The notes: generated by a model from the letters alone, not told the origin. A stretch of 64,000 bases of DNA from DATAPE01 sp034667525 (GCA_034667525.1 JAXDJO010000016.1:1-64000), one strand, 5' to 3'. Counted from the first letter of the stretch, positions 23,791 through 32,834 are shown. Made by a program: numbers and translations.

Positions 23791-24702
23791 TTACCCCTGC
23801 GCCAATGCGCGAAGGAAGAAGCCCAGGTTTGCAGGGCGCTCGGCTATACGCCTCATCAGGTAGGGATACCAGGCCGATCCAAACGGGACATAAACCCGAA
23901 CCCGCAGATCTTGGTGGGCGAGCTTTTCCTGTAGCTCTCTGCGGACACCGTACAACATCTGCACCTCAAAGCCCCGGTCGCCGGCTCCCGTCCGTCGTGC
24001 AGCTTCACGCGCGTGCGAGAGCAGCTTTTCATCGTGACTGGCGATCGCAGGATCGGTGCCGTTTTCGAAAAGCCAGTCGATGAGGAAGCGGTACTGCGCG
24101 TCGATCTCTCGCTTCTTTTGGAAGGCCAGGTGTTCCGGCTCGGCATAAGCCCCTTTGACCAGGCGAATCTTGGGTTTGAGGTCCCGCAACCGCTCGAGGT
24201 CGGATAGCGTCCGCCGCAGGTACGCCTGGATCGCCAGCCGGACGTCTTCGAAGTCGGATCGAAGACGCCGGTACACCTCGACCGTATCTGCGACGTACTG
24301 GGACTGCTCCATGTCGATCTCGAGCGTCTTGCCGATCGACCGAGCCTCGGCTGCAAGGCCTCTCAGGTGCCGGAGGCATTGCTCCTTGTCGAAACTCAAC
24401 CCCAGTTGCGTGAGCTTGACCGAGACGGTGCTGTCGACACGCGTTTCATCCATGCGTTTCAACGAGGCCAGGTAGCTCTCGGCAGCCGCGCTGGCTCCGG
24501 CCGGATCCACCACCCCTTCGCCGAGCAGGTCCAGGATCCCTCCAACCGGGATTCCGTTCAGCTCCTGGATCGAGGCGATCGCGTCTTCGAGGTGGTTGCC
24601 TGCGACGAATCGCTTGACCACCCTCTGGGTGAGGGGGCCGTGAACCACCATCCGCTGGACCCGGGGTTTCTCCGCGACCCACAGCAGCGACCGGCTGATC
24701 AA
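23791..24702 (-). CDS. Proline dehydrogenase
   Basis: About 303 residues forming the FAD TIM-barrel that oxidises proline to pyrroline-5-carboxylate. Visible signatures are VDSTVSVKLTQLGLSFD, TLEIDMEQSQYVADTVEVYR, KIRLVKGAYAEPEHLAFQ, ASHDEKLLSHA, EVQMLYGVRRELQ and VRVYVPFGSAWYPYLMRRIAERP. TTG 24702 is chosen since AAGGGGA lies 7 bases upstream and the protein then starts in family style; ATG 24762 is in frame but adds 20 poorly conserved residues. It is divergent from an aldehyde dehydrogenase that would take the next step. Confidence 0.92.
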   Translation of the reverse strand: MISRSLLWVAEKPRVQRMVVHGPLTQRVVKRFVAGNHLEDAIASIQELNGIPVGGILDLLGEGVVDPAGASAAAESYLASLKRMDETRVDSTVSVKLTQLGLSFDKEQCLRHLRGLAAEARSIGKTLEIDMEQSQYVADTVEVYRRLRSDFEDVRLAIQAYLRRTLSDLERLRDLKPKIRLVKGAYAEPEHLAFQKKREIDAQYRFLIDWLFENGTDPAIASHDEKLLSHAREAARRTGAGDRGFEVQMLYGVRRELQEKLAHQDLRVRVYVPFGSAWYPYLMRRIAERPANLGFFLRALAQG

Positions 24703-24789
24703 ATGTGCATCCCCTTTTGCCGTCGGGTTGGGGTCGTCATCATAGGCAGCGGCAGCCGCCACGCAGCCAAGGCCGAGCGGCCTTGCCTC

Positions 24790-24795
24790 TAGGAT
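24790..24795 (+). promoter_or_regulatory. -10 box of the aldehyde dehydrogenase gene
   Basis: TAGGAT lies 41 bases before ATG 24837, giving a short leader that contains a strong GGGGGAG ribosome site. Confidence 0.45.
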
Positions 24796-24836
24796 GCCTG
24801 TCGCAACTCAGCTACGTGCGTAAGGGGGAGATGAGC

Positions 24837-26324
24837 ATGCGAACCGAATTCGGAAACTTCATCGACGGCGACTGGGTCGACTCGGTTTCCGGAGAGACGT
24901 TCGAGTCGCGGAATCCGGCGGACAGAACCGAAGTTGTCGGTACCTTCGCGCGCGCCGGAGCGGCTGATGTAGATCGCGCCGTGCAGGCTGCCGTGGACGC
25001 GTATCCCGCATGGATGCAGACACCTGCTCCCATCCGAGCCGATTACCTACTAAGGGTCGCCCTGCTCCTGGAAGAACGTAAGGAAGAGCTCTCGAACGTG
25101 ATGACGAGGGAGATGGGCAAGACGCTCAAGGAATCGCGGGCGGATGTGCAGGAAGGAATCGACTTCGCCCATTTCATGGCAGGTGAAGGACGACGCGCAA
25201 TCGGCGAGTCCATCCCTGCCGAGCTGCCGAACAAGGTCTACATGACGGTGCGGCATCCCATCGGGGTGGCCGGTCTCATCACCCCGTGGAACTTCCCTAT
25301 AGCCATCCCGCTCTGGAAGATCGCCCCCGCCCTCGTGTCGGGATGCACTGCCGTCTTCAAACCGGCCGAGGACACACCTCTGTGTGCGTCTCTGCTCGTA
25401 GACCTGTTCCATGAGGTGGGTCTTCCCCCTGGCGTGTTAAACCTCGTGAACGGGTTTGGAGAGGAAGCGGGAGCTCCCCTAGTGGATCATCCCGATGTCA
25501 GTGCGATCTCCTTCACAGGCTCACTCGATGTTGGTCGAATGATCAACGAGCGTTGCGCTCGTTCTATGAAGCGCTGCTCGCTCGAGCTGGGCTCGAAGAA
25601 CGCTCTGATCGTCATGCCGGACGCGCAGCTCGACCTGGCGGTCGAGGCGTCTGCATGGGGAGCCTTTGCAACGTCTGGCCAGCGCTGTACTGCTACATCC
25701 CGCTTGATCGTGCACGACGAGGTTCGGTCCGAGTTCACCGACCGTCTTCTCGAGCGTGTTGGCGGGATGAAGGTGGGGAATGGTCTCGAACCGGATGTCG
25801 AGCTCGCCCCCGTCATCAACGAGCAACAGAAGAACAGAGTGCTCGAATACATTTCTGTCGGCCAGCAAGAGGGAGCAAAAGTTCTGACCGGCGGCGAAGA
25901 GCTCAAGGGGCCCGAATACGAGAATGGGTACTTCTTATCTCCCACTGTCTTTGACAACATGACGCCCGATATGCGGATCGCAAAGGAAGAGATCTTCGGG
26001 CCCGTCACCGGAATCATGAAGGTCGAATCTGTCGAAGAAGCGATCGCCGTTGCTAATGGGACCAACTATGGATTGTCGTGCGCGATCTATACGCACGACA
26101 TCACCAACGTCTTCAAGGCGGTTCAGCAGCTCGAATTCGGCGTCGTCTATGTGAATGCGCCCACCATCGGGGCTGAGATACAGGTCCCCTTCGGCGGCAT
26201 GAAGAACACCGGGAATGGCCATCGCGAGGCGGGCCCTCAAGCGATGGACGAATTCACGGAATGGAAGACCGTGGGAATCGACTTCTCCGGCAAGCTGCAA
26301 CGCGCACAGATGGGCGAGGCATAG
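24837..26324 (+). CDS. Aldehyde dehydrogenase, probable P5C dehydrogenase partner of ProDH
   Basis: A 495-residue NAD(P)-dependent aldehyde dehydrogenase with catalytic Cys284 (SGQRCTATS) and general-base Glu250 (SLELGSKNALIV), the cofactor loop LITPWNFPIAIPLWKIAPAL and FTGSLDVGR. The second ATG (24837) is used because GGGGGAG lies 6 bases upstream. Being divergent from proline dehydrogenase suggests it oxidises glutamate semialdehyde to glutamate; by sequence style (GNFIDGDWVDSVSGETFESRNPADR) it also resembles 2-oxoglutarate semialdehyde dehydrogenases, so the substrate is inferred from context. Confidence 0.9.
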   Translation: MRTEFGNFIDGDWVDSVSGETFESRNPADRTEVVGTFARAGAADVDRAVQAAVDAYPAWMQTPAPIRADYLLRVALLLEERKEELSNVMTREMGKTLKESRADVQEGIDFAHFMAGEGRRAIGESIPAELPNKVYMTVRHPIGVAGLITPWNFPIAIPLWKIAPALVSGCTAVFKPAEDTPLCASLLVDLFHEVGLPPGVLNLVNGFGEEAGAPLVDHPDVSAISFTGSLDVGRMINERCARSMKRCSLELGSKNALIVMPDAQLDLAVEASAWGAFATSGQRCTATSRLIVHDEVRSEFTDRLLERVGGMKVGNGLEPDVELAPVINEQQKNRVLEYISVGQQEGAKVLTGGEELKGPEYENGYFLSPTVFDNMTPDMRIAKEEIFGPVTGIMKVESVEEAIAVANGTNYGLSCAIYTHDITNVFKAVQQLEFGVVYVNAPTIGAEIQVPFGGMKNTGNGHREAGPQAMDEFTEWKTVGIDFSGKLQRAQMGEA

Positions 26325-26373
26325 CACCCGGCGTACAACTGCTCCACGGCCGCCGGCACAGCCAGAACGTCTG

Positions 26374-27510
26374 ATGGCGCCTAGCTGCTCGGGCCTGGGA
26401 CGGGTCGCCCTGGTTTCCGTAGAGGCTCGCGCGCTCGGATACGACTTCGGGAGGAGTCACCCCTTACGTCCGGAACGGGTGCTCCATACCTACGAGAACA
26501 TCCGTTCTCTGGGACTGATGGACCGGTCCAACGTTCGCGAGATCCGCCCGCGTTTGGCCCGTGACGAGGAAATCACCGCGGTACACGAACCGGCATTCGT
26601 CGAGACGGTCCGGGGGATCGATGCGGGTGTTCTGCCACGGAGCCTCGGGATGCAATTCGGTTTGGGAACTCCTGATGACCCCATCTTCGATGGAATGCAC
26701 GAGGCCGCCGCGGCGGTTGCGGGCGCCTCCATCGTTGCCGCTGAGATAGTCGTTGGAGGATCCGCTGACCACGCCTTCAATCCTGCAGGTGGATTGCATC
26801 ATGCCCGACGCCGAGAGGCGTCTGGCTTCTGTATCTACAACGATCCGGCCATCGCCATCGCAAAGGTCCTGGAGCTTCAGCCGGATTGGCGGGTGATGTA
26901 TGTGGACGTCGATGTACATCACGGCGACGGGGTGCAATGGATCTTCTACGAAGATCCTCGCGTTTGCACAGTGTCGCTTCATCAGTCGGGCCGCTATCTC
27001 TATCCGGGCACCGGCTTCGAGGATGAGATGGGGGCGGGATCGGCCCTCGGGACCGCAGTCAACGTTCCACTGATGCCGCGTACGAACGGACAGGACTATC
27101 TGTGGGCGCTCTCTGAAGTAATGACACGAGTGGGCGAAGCCTTTGCTCCCGATGTCGTGGTGACGCAGCTTGGTGGCGATACCCATTTCGGCGACCCGCT
27201 CGCCAATCTCGGATTGACGATGCCTGCCTATCCAAAGATCGGAAGGATCCTGCATGAAGCTGCACACACGTACTCGTCCGGTCGTTGGATCGCGACCGGA
27301 GGCGGGGGCTATCAGTTCGACGTGATCGTGCCGCGTATATGGACCATCCATTTCGCGGAGATGTGTGGCGCCCCGGAAGTGATCCCTCCCGAGTGGCTCG
27401 AAGACCCGCCGTCGGAGGAAGTGTCCCAGAGCTTCCGATCCCAGCTGGAAAGCTCCGTTGCCGGCGTTCTCGACGACTGCCTTCCCTTGCTGAGGGCTCT
27501 AGCGCGATAG
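26374..27510 (+). CDS. AcuC-type histone deacetylase-like protein
   Basis: A 378-residue member of the arginase-deacetylase fold. The zinc site is visible as DVDVHHGDGVQW (Asp and His ligands) and the later GGDTHFGDPLANL Asp; the active-site loop is AGGLHHARRREASGFCIYND. AcuC removes acetyl groups from lysines, for example of acetyl-CoA synthetase. It begins 50 bases after the aldehyde dehydrogenase and is probably cotranscribed. Start chosen at ATG 26374, the first in-frame start after the upstream stop codon. Confidence 0.9.
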   Translation: MAPSCSGLGRVALVSVEARALGYDFGRSHPLRPERVLHTYENIRSLGLMDRSNVREIRPRLARDEEITAVHEPAFVETVRGIDAGVLPRSLGMQFGLGTPDDPIFDGMHEAAAAVAGASIVAAEIVVGGSADHAFNPAGGLHHARRREASGFCIYNDPAIAIAKVLELQPDWRVMYVDVDVHHGDGVQWIFYEDPRVCTVSLHQSGRYLYPGTGFEDEMGAGSALGTAVNVPLMPRTNGQDYLWALSEVMTRVGEAFAPDVVVTQLGGDTHFGDPLANLGLTMPAYPKIGRILHEAAHTYSSGRWIATGGGGYQFDVIVPRIWTIHFAEMCGAPEVIPPEWLEDPPSEEVSQSFRSQLESSVAGVLDDCLPLLRALAR

Positions 27511-27525
27511 AGCACGGCCCCCCGC

Positions 27526-27531
27526 TATCGT
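27526..27531 (+). promoter_or_regulatory. -10 box, leaderless, of the 27541 gene
   Basis: TATCGT ends 9 bases before GTG 27541. Confidence 0.4.
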
Positions 27532-27540
27532 TGCCGGGCC

Positions 27541-27927
27541 GTGACAGAGATACATCACTACTTCGCCTTCTTGATCCCCGTGGGCTGGTTGGCGCTCGCC
27601 GTCTGGAGTGGTTCGACCCTCGTCCGCAACAAACCACCGAGTTCGTACTTCTGGTCGCTGCTGGCCGTGATGCAGGTGGCGCTGGGAATCCAGGCGGTCT
27701 TCGGGATCATCCTTTTCCTGATGGGTTACCGGCCGCATTCGAACGGGCCATCGTGGTTGCACTACATCTATGGCCTGGTCTTCCCGGTTACGGTCCTGGG
27801 CTTTGCTCACCGCTATGCGCGCAGCGACCGCTTCAAGGACATCCCGTGGCTCGTTTTCGGGGTGGCTGCCTTTCTCATCGGTTTCGCGACGATCCGTGCC
27901 ATCCAGACGGGCCTGGGGATCGATTGA
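27541..27927 (+). CDS. Four-helix hypothetical membrane protein
   Basis: A 128-residue protein with four membrane helices (about 7-24, 38-62, 74-92 and 104-122). Family not recognised. It has a GTG start and overlaps the following MarP-like gene by 4 bases (TTGA), so the two are translated together. Confidence 0.75.
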   Translation: MTEIHHYFAFLIPVGWLALAVWSGSTLVRNKPPSSYFWSLLAVMQVALGIQAVFGIILFLMGYRPHSNGPSWLHYIYGLVFPVTVLGFAHRYARSDRFKDIPWLVFGVAAFLIGFATIRAIQTGLGID

Positions 27928-29102
27928 ACGTCGTCGACCTGATCGTGATCGTCTTTGCCGTTTTCGCCGCGCTCCGCGGCTGGCGGCTAGGTTTGTTGGG
28001 GCAGATCTTCGAGCTGGGAGGTGGGTTCGGGGGGCTGCTCGCGGGCCTCTATCTCGGACCTCATGTGGCCTCCTGGTTCGTCAACAGCGGAGCTCTTCTC
28101 CGCTCCGCGATCTCATTGCTCGTCGTCTTCATAGCTCTGTCGCTGGGTCAGACCCTCGGCTACCTGGTCGGCCGGCGGTTCGGCTCGATCGCCCGGCGCG
28201 CCCGGCTCAGGGTTCCGGACTCGATCCTGGGAAGCGCGTTCGGCGTTGCGGTCGTTCTCCTTTCGTTCTGGCTGGTGGGCTCGCTGCTGGTGCAGGGTCC
28301 GTCACGAACGATCGCACGAGCGCTACGGGGATCGCGGCTTCTGTCGGTAACCAACAGAGTCATGCCAGATCCACCCAACGTCCTGGCCTATCTTCGGCAG
28401 TACCTGGACACTTCCGGTTTTCCGCAGGTGTTCGCAGGTCTTCCGCGGCCGGTCGGCCCCCCCGTTCGCCTTCCTTCGAACGCCAAGGCGCGTCAGGCAG
28501 TGCAGCGAGCAGCGAGATCGACCGTGCGTGTAGTTGTCTCTGGGTGCGGAGGGACCCAGCTCGGCAGCGGTTGGGTGACGACTTCCAACGACGTCGTCAC
28601 CAACGCCCATGTGGTCGCCGGAGGGGACTCGGTGGTCGTAGAGGACCGAGCGGGTCAGCACCGGGGATCGGTCGTCCTGTTCGACCCTGAGATCGACATT
28701 GCGATCATCCGGGTCGCCGGGCTGGTCGGGCCGCCGTTGCCCCTCGACACGCACGCACTCGACAGGGGGGCTCCGGGGGCGATCCTTGGATATCCCGGGG
28801 GAGTCATCCACATCGTTGCTCACCGGGCCGCCGTCTCGGCTCGGTTCGAGGCTCAGGGGAAGGACATCTATGGGCGGCATGACGTGTCCCGAGAGGTGTA
28901 CGAGTTACGTGCGCCCGTTCGTCAAGGCGATTCCGGGGGTCCTTTCGTGGTGCCGAGCGGCCAAGTGGCGGGCGTGGACTTCGCGGCTTCGACGACGGAT
29001 GCAGAGGTGGGCTATGCACTGACCGGATCCACGATCGTCAAAGACGTCCAGAGTGGGAGGGCACGCTCGGCGGCCGTGCCCACCGGAGCATGTGTCCACT
29101 AG
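27924..29102 (+). CDS. MarP-like membrane serine protease (CvpA domain plus trypsin-like domain)
   Basis: A 392-residue protein with a CvpA-type domain of four membrane helices (1-125) and a periplasmic trypsin-like protease with His229 (TNAHVV), Asp258 (DPEIDIAIIRV) and Ser337 (RQGDSGGPF). Cys208 and Cys390 match the position of the disulfide reported in Mycobacterium tuberculosis MarP, which protects cells from acid and oxidative stress by activating a peptidoglycan hydrolase. The start is TTG 27924 inside the stop codon of the preceding gene. No PDZ domain is seen. Confidence 0.9.
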   Translation: MNVVDLIVIVFAVFAALRGWRLGLLGQIFELGGGFGGLLAGLYLGPHVASWFVNSGALLRSAISLLVVFIALSLGQTLGYLVGRRFGSIARRARLRVPDSILGSAFGVAVVLLSFWLVGSLLVQGPSRTIARALRGSRLLSVTNRVMPDPPNVLAYLRQYLDTSGFPQVFAGLPRPVGPPVRLPSNAKARQAVQRAARSTVRVVVSGCGGTQLGSGWVTTSNDVVTNAHVVAGGDSVVVEDRAGQHRGSVVLFDPEIDIAIIRVAGLVGPPLPLDTHALDRGAPGAILGYPGGVIHIVAHRAAVSARFEAQGKDIYGRHDVSREVYELRAPVRQGDSGGPFVVPSGQVAGVDFAASTTDAEVGYALTGSTIVKDVQSGRARSAAVPTGACVH

Positions 29103-29132
29103 TCGTGGCGGCGGGGGACAGCGAACTACACC

Positions 29133-29138
29133 TAGGAT
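29133..29138 (+). promoter_or_regulatory. -10 box of the phosphatase gene, leaderless
   Basis: TAGGAT ends 6 bases before ATG 29145; no ribosome site. Confidence 0.55.
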
Positions 29139-29144
29139 GCTGTC

Positions 29145-29927
29145 ATGCCAGGGATGTCGATAGCCGCCGCGCGGACGGCTCTCGTCGCAGCAGGCATAAC
29201 CGGCCCGCACCAGAGCCACGAGCGAGCAAAGAACATCGCCAAGCTCCACGCGCTTCTGGAAGGCGGCTCCGACGACAGCTTCGGACTCGGCGGTGTCGAC
29301 CGCTATTCGGCAGGCGAAGTGCTCGGCTTTCTCGCCGAGCTGACCGGGTGTTCGGCCGACATCGCCGATCTGCAGTGTGACGAGGTCATCGATCCAGACA
29401 AGACCATGTCCGGGATCTTCGCGGCCGCGCAGCGGCTCGAGGAGCATGCGCGCACAGGCGGGACGCTCCTGGTCGCGACCGGGCATCCCACCGGACTGCT
29501 CGAGAACCACCTGAGGATCGCCGACTCCTTCCGGGAGGCGGGAGGCAAACTGCTGCGACTACGAGAGGAGGAGCGGCTTGCCATCCCGGGCAGGGGCCGT
29601 GAAGTGCGTTATGTGGGAAGCGTCGCCTGCCTCGCCGATTGGGGCCAACTGCTTCACACCCACTCTGCGGCGGCCATGGAGGCGCTGCTCGAGTCGCAGC
29701 CGTGGCCCGAGATGGTCCTGGCCGATCACGGGTTTGCGGGGGCCGCGATCGAGCGCGCGATCCCGACGATCGCAGTGATGGACATCAACGACTATGCCCT
29801 TGCGGTGCCGGCGGCGGAAGGTAAAGACCTCATTATCGTTCCGATGGACGACAACCGGCCCCCGCGCCTGTACGAGCCCGTGTGGCGTCTGTTCGAGCAA
29901 GTGCTGGCAGGTGACGAGGTTGACTGA
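29145..29927 (+). CDS. Actinobacterial phosphatase-like protein of unknown substrate
   Basis: A 260-residue soluble protein of a family that genome annotations call simply phosphatase. Conserved elements are CDEVIDPDKTMSGIFAAAQRL, LVATGHPTGLLENHLRIA, LLHTHSAAAMEALL, VLADHGFAGAA and the end IVPMDDNRPPRLYEPVWRL. The paired His/Asp stretches (GHP, THS, ADHG, DIND) suggest a metal site. Function unproven. It overlaps the next peptidase gene by 8 bases. Confidence 0.75.
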   Translation: MPGMSIAAARTALVAAGITGPHQSHERAKNIAKLHALLEGGSDDSFGLGGVDRYSAGEVLGFLAELTGCSADIADLQCDEVIDPDKTMSGIFAAAQRLEEHARTGGTLLVATGHPTGLLENHLRIADSFREAGGKLLRLREEERLAIPGRGREVRYVGSVACLADWGQLLHTHSAAAMEALLESQPWPEMVLADHGFAGAAIERAIPTIAVMDINDYALAVPAAEGKDLIIVPMDDNRPPRLYEPVWRLFEQVLAGDEVD

Positions 29928-31254
29928 CGCCGGTCCTTCGCCCCGCATGCTCGACGATCTCATCGAGTGGTTGAAGATCCCTTCGATCTCCTCGGGCGGT
30001 GGAGATCCCGCCGAACTGATCCGGGCCGCCGAATGGGCGGCTGCGAAGCTCACCGATGCCGGAGGTTCGGCGCAGGTCATCCAAGGAGAGGTGAACCCTC
30101 TCGTCGTGGGAGAGCTTTCGGGCGCTCACGCGGATGCACCCACCGTGATGATCTACGGACATTACGACGTCCAGTCTGCAGAGCCACTGGACCTTTGGAC
30201 GTCGCCTCCGTTCGATCCCGTGATCCGCGGCGACCGCTTATTTGGACGCGGTACCTCGGACGACAAAGGGAATTTCTACCCGCTGCTCTACGTCGCCTGC
30301 GAGCTCGCCCGCGACAAGCAGCTGCCGGTGAACGTCAGGGTCTTGATAGAAGGCGAAGAAGAATCTGTAGGCGACAGCGTGAACCGGTGGCTGGAGCAAG
30401 ACGATCAGAAAACTGATTGCGCCATCGTGTTCGATTCGGACATGCTCGATGCGCAAACTCCTGCGTTGACTCTGGGCGTACGCGGCATCGTGATGATCGA
30501 CGTAAAGGTGCGGACCGCCACCCACGATCTGCATTCGGGTATGTACGGAGGCAGCGTCCTCAACGCGACCCACGTTCTGATGGACATGCTCGCCGCGGTG
30601 GTCCCGGGCAACGAAGGTTTGCCTCCCCCGGAACTGCGCCGTGGCGCTATCGAGCCCACCTCTGAGGAACTGGCGGCGTGGGGCGCTCTTCCTCCGGGCG
30701 ATCAGGTTCTCGCAGAGGTCGGTGGCAGCCCACTCACGCCATCGTCGGGAGACGAGTACTACCGGCGCAATTGGGCGGACGCCTCGGTGGACGTGCACGG
30801 CATCGAAGCGGGCGATGCCCGGCAGGTCAGGACGATGGTGCCGTGCACCGCTCGTGCCAAAGTTTCGGTCCGCTTAGCCCCCGGCCAAAGGGTTGAGTCC
30901 ACCGGTCAGGTCTTCAAAGAGCTTCTGGAACGGGCAGCACCCCAGGGGGCCGAGGTCCAGGTTTCCATCGTGTCCACAGGCGAACCGGCGGTTTTCGATC
31001 CCTCTACGCCTGCATTGAAGCTCGCCGCCGAGGCCCTCGAGGAAGTATGCGGGCGCCGCACCGCCCTTACCCGCGTGGGGGGTTCTCTTCCCGTGCTGGC
31101 AGCTTTCGCAGCTAAACAGATCCCGGCGATCGTCAGCGGGTTCGCCCTGGCCGGTGACGGTATCCACGGGCCGGACGAGAGCTTCCGGTTGGAGAGCTTG
31201 GCGCTGGGGGAAGCTGCGGCGCGCGAGCTTTATTCGCGCCTGGCAGAGCTGTGA
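29920..31254 (+). CDS. M20-family dipeptidase/amidohydrolase
   Basis: About 444 residues of the M20 zinc peptidase family. The metal and catalytic motifs are VMIYGHYDVQSAEPLDLW, FGRGTSDDKGNFYPLLY, LIEGEEESVG, FDSDMLDAQTPALTLGVRG, THDLHSGMYGG and the final AGDGIHGPDESFRLESL. Closest in style to carnosinase/CPG2-like dipeptidases. TTG 29920 overlaps the preceding stop; ATG 29947 is an alternative that begins at the typical MLDDLIEWLKIPSIS. Confidence 0.92.
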   Translation: MTDAGPSPRMLDDLIEWLKIPSISSGGGDPAELIRAAEWAAAKLTDAGGSAQVIQGEVNPLVVGELSGAHADAPTVMIYGHYDVQSAEPLDLWTSPPFDPVIRGDRLFGRGTSDDKGNFYPLLYVACELARDKQLPVNVRVLIEGEEESVGDSVNRWLEQDDQKTDCAIVFDSDMLDAQTPALTLGVRGIVMIDVKVRTATHDLHSGMYGGSVLNATHVLMDMLAAVVPGNEGLPPPELRRGAIEPTSEELAAWGALPPGDQVLAEVGGSPLTPSSGDEYYRRNWADASVDVHGIEAGDARQVRTMVPCTARAKVSVRLAPGQRVESTGQVFKELLERAAPQGAEVQVSIVSTGEPAVFDPSTPALKLAAEALEEVCGRRTALTRVGGSLPVLAAFAAKQIPAIVSGFALAGDGIHGPDESFRLESLALGEAAARELYSRLAEL

Positions 31255-31431
31255 TGGCGTGATGGCTCCAGGTGCGGGAGGCCGTCGTCTTAGAGTGCTG
31301 GGGTGGGAGGCATCCTCCTTGGGTCGCTACCGGTTCGGTGTGGCCCCTGGATCCCAGAACCTTCGGCCGCGACGGGTGCTCGCGGGACGGGGCCGATAGC
31401 TCGCCCCAGATCTATATGAAAGCGAGGATGT

Positions 31432-31533
31432 GTGCCGTCGCTCATCAAGAAGCGTCGAAAGAAGATGCGCAAGAAGAAGCACCGCAAGATGTTGAAGAAG
31501 ACCCGTTGGCAGCGACGGCAGCAGGGTAAGTAG
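31432..31533 (+). CDS. AURKAIP1/COX24-domain ribosomal small protein (bS22-like)
   Basis: A 33-residue, extremely basic peptide from GTG 31432: it reads SLIKKRRKKMRKKKHRKMLK then KTRWQRRQQGK before the TAG stop. This is the COX24/AURKAIP1 domain found in small actinobacterial proteins, identified in mycobacteria as ribosomal protein bS22. An AGGA site lies 3 bases upstream. It stands alone; a TAGAGT box about 135 bases upstream may be its promoter. Confidence 0.85.
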   Translation: MPSLIKKRRKKMRKKKHRKMLKKTRWQRRQQGK

Positions 31534-31549
31534 TGTCTCGGTGGATCAC

Positions 31550-31555
31550 TAGACT
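31550..31555 (+). promoter_or_regulatory. -10 box of the SAM hydrolase gene
   Basis: TAGACT ends 9 bases before ATG 31565, with no ribosome site between. Confidence 0.45.
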
Positions 31556-31564
31556 CTGGCCGCG

Positions 31565-32389
31565 ATGAAACCGCGCGAGATCATCACCTTTCTATCCGAC
31601 TATGGGCTCGAGGATGAGTTCGTAGGGGTTTGCCATGGGGTGATGCTGAAGATCGCTCCCCACCTCAAGATCGTCGATCTTCACCACAACATCCTTCGGC
31701 AACACATCCGCCATGGAGCCATCGTGCTGCAACAGTCGATGCCGTTCGTGCCCGAATCCGTGCACCTGGCGGTGGTGGATCCCGGCGTGGGCTCGGGCCG
31801 GCGGGCGCTTGCCGTCGAGTCGCGCTGGGGCGAAGTATTTGTGGGACCGGACAATGGGTTGTTGGTGCCGGCAGTGGAGGCTTGCGGCGGCGTGCAGCGG
31901 CTCTTCTCGATCACCGACGAGAGATTCTTGTTGACGCCGATCTCGCGCACCTTCCAGGGCCGAGACGTGTTCGCTCCGGCCGCAGCCCACATCGCGAACG
32001 GTGTCGATCCCTCGGAGCTCGGCGAACCTGTCGATGCCGCCGAGCTGATCCGCTTAGAGATGCCGCGAGCGTGGATCCACGACGATCATCTTCATGCGGA
32101 GGTCCTTCAGGTCGATCGCTTCGGGAATCTTCAGTTCGACCTCGAGCGTAAGCAACTGGAAGAGGTAGGGCTTCTGAACGGCGGCAAGCTCGAAGTGCGA
32201 CTGGAAGGTCATCGCGTCAGCGTCCCGCTGGGCTTCAGCTTCGGGGACGTCGAGAGCGGTGAGTTCGTGATGATCGAGGATTCCTATCGCTATCTCTCGC
32301 TGGCCATCAACAATGGCGATGCTGCAGCCAAGCTGCGAGCCGGCGCCGGCTCGACCGCGATCATCGGGGGCACCGACACGGCGCAGTAG
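31565..32389 (+). CDS. SAM hydrolase (adenosine-forming), DUF62 family
   Basis: A 274-residue member of the SAM hydroxide adenosyltransferase family, which splits S-adenosylmethionine to adenosine and methionine and is related to fluorinase/chlorinase. The N-terminal ITFLSDYGLEDEFVGVCHGVML, the VVDPGVGSGRRAL motif, VGPDNGLL and the C-terminal VDRFGNLQFDL / SYRYLSLAINNGDAA blocks are all present. The physiological role in this lineage is unknown. Confidence 0.93.
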   Translation: MKPREIITFLSDYGLEDEFVGVCHGVMLKIAPHLKIVDLHHNILRQHIRHGAIVLQQSMPFVPESVHLAVVDPGVGSGRRALAVESRWGEVFVGPDNGLLVPAVEACGGVQRLFSITDERFLLTPISRTFQGRDVFAPAAAHIANGVDPSELGEPVDAAELIRLEMPRAWIHDDHLHAEVLQVDRFGNLQFDLERKQLEEVGLLNGGKLEVRLEGHRVSVPLGFSFGDVESGEFVMIEDSYRYLSLAINNGDAAAKLRAGAGSTAIIGGTDTAQ

Positions 32390-32398
32390 CCGGCCCCC

Positions 32399-32441
32399 GG
32401 AGGATCCGAACGGCAGGCGGCGGAGGATCAGAACGGCAGGC
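32399..32441. repeat. Two-copy 23-bp tandem repeat
   Basis: GGAGGATCCGAACGGCAGGC at 32399-32418 recurs with one change at 32422-32441. It fills the gap between two convergent genes. Confidence 0.7.
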
Positions 32442-32834
32442 TCAGGCGAGGCGCCAGAGGCGGAGAACCCCGAGCACCCCTGCGATCGCGATGGCGGCGA
32501 GCAGGAGGCCTATCGCGACCACCGTGTTCCTGCGCATCAGTAGCAACGGATTCTCCTGGGCCCCCGCGGCCTGCTCGGCTCCCGACCCAGCTCCCTCTGG
32601 AATAGCCACCCGCTCTGGTGCCGCTGCGGCCATCAGGTCCGGGCGCGCCAGGATGAGGTAGGTGAGGACCCCGAACGGGGGGAGCACAAGGATGAACAAG
32701 ATCCACGGGATCTTGGTCCTCCCGGCCCTCCCCCACGCCTGCCCGTCCCAGCGGATGGCGTCGTAGAGCACCCAGATCCAGGGCACCACCACGATCAGCA
32801 CCAAAAACAGCTCGACGAGCTCCAATACGACCAC
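32442..32834 (-). CDS. PLDc_N-like small membrane protein
   Basis: A 130-residue protein with three membrane helices. The N-terminal part ELFLVLIVVVPWIWVLYDAI, followed by KIPWILFILVLPPFGVLTYL, is the phospholipase-D-nuclease N-terminal (PLDc_N) membrane motif, here without any phospholipase domain. A Pro/Ala/Glu linker leads to a last helix at about 105-125. GTG 32834 is chosen because longer starts extend through the intergenic repeat at 32858-32900. Confidence 0.75.
   Translation of the reverse strand: MVVLELVELFLVLIVVVPWIWVLYDAIRWDGQAWGRAGRTKIPWILFILVLPPFGVLTYLILARPDLMAAAAPERVAIPEGAGSGAEQAAGAQENPLLLMRRNTVVAIGLLLAAIAIAGVLGVLRLWRLA

Noticed and set aside
27285..27923. Long upstream extension of the MarP-like frame
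   Set aside because: It overlaps acuC and the small membrane protein gene in another frame; the CvpA domain begins at TTG 27924.
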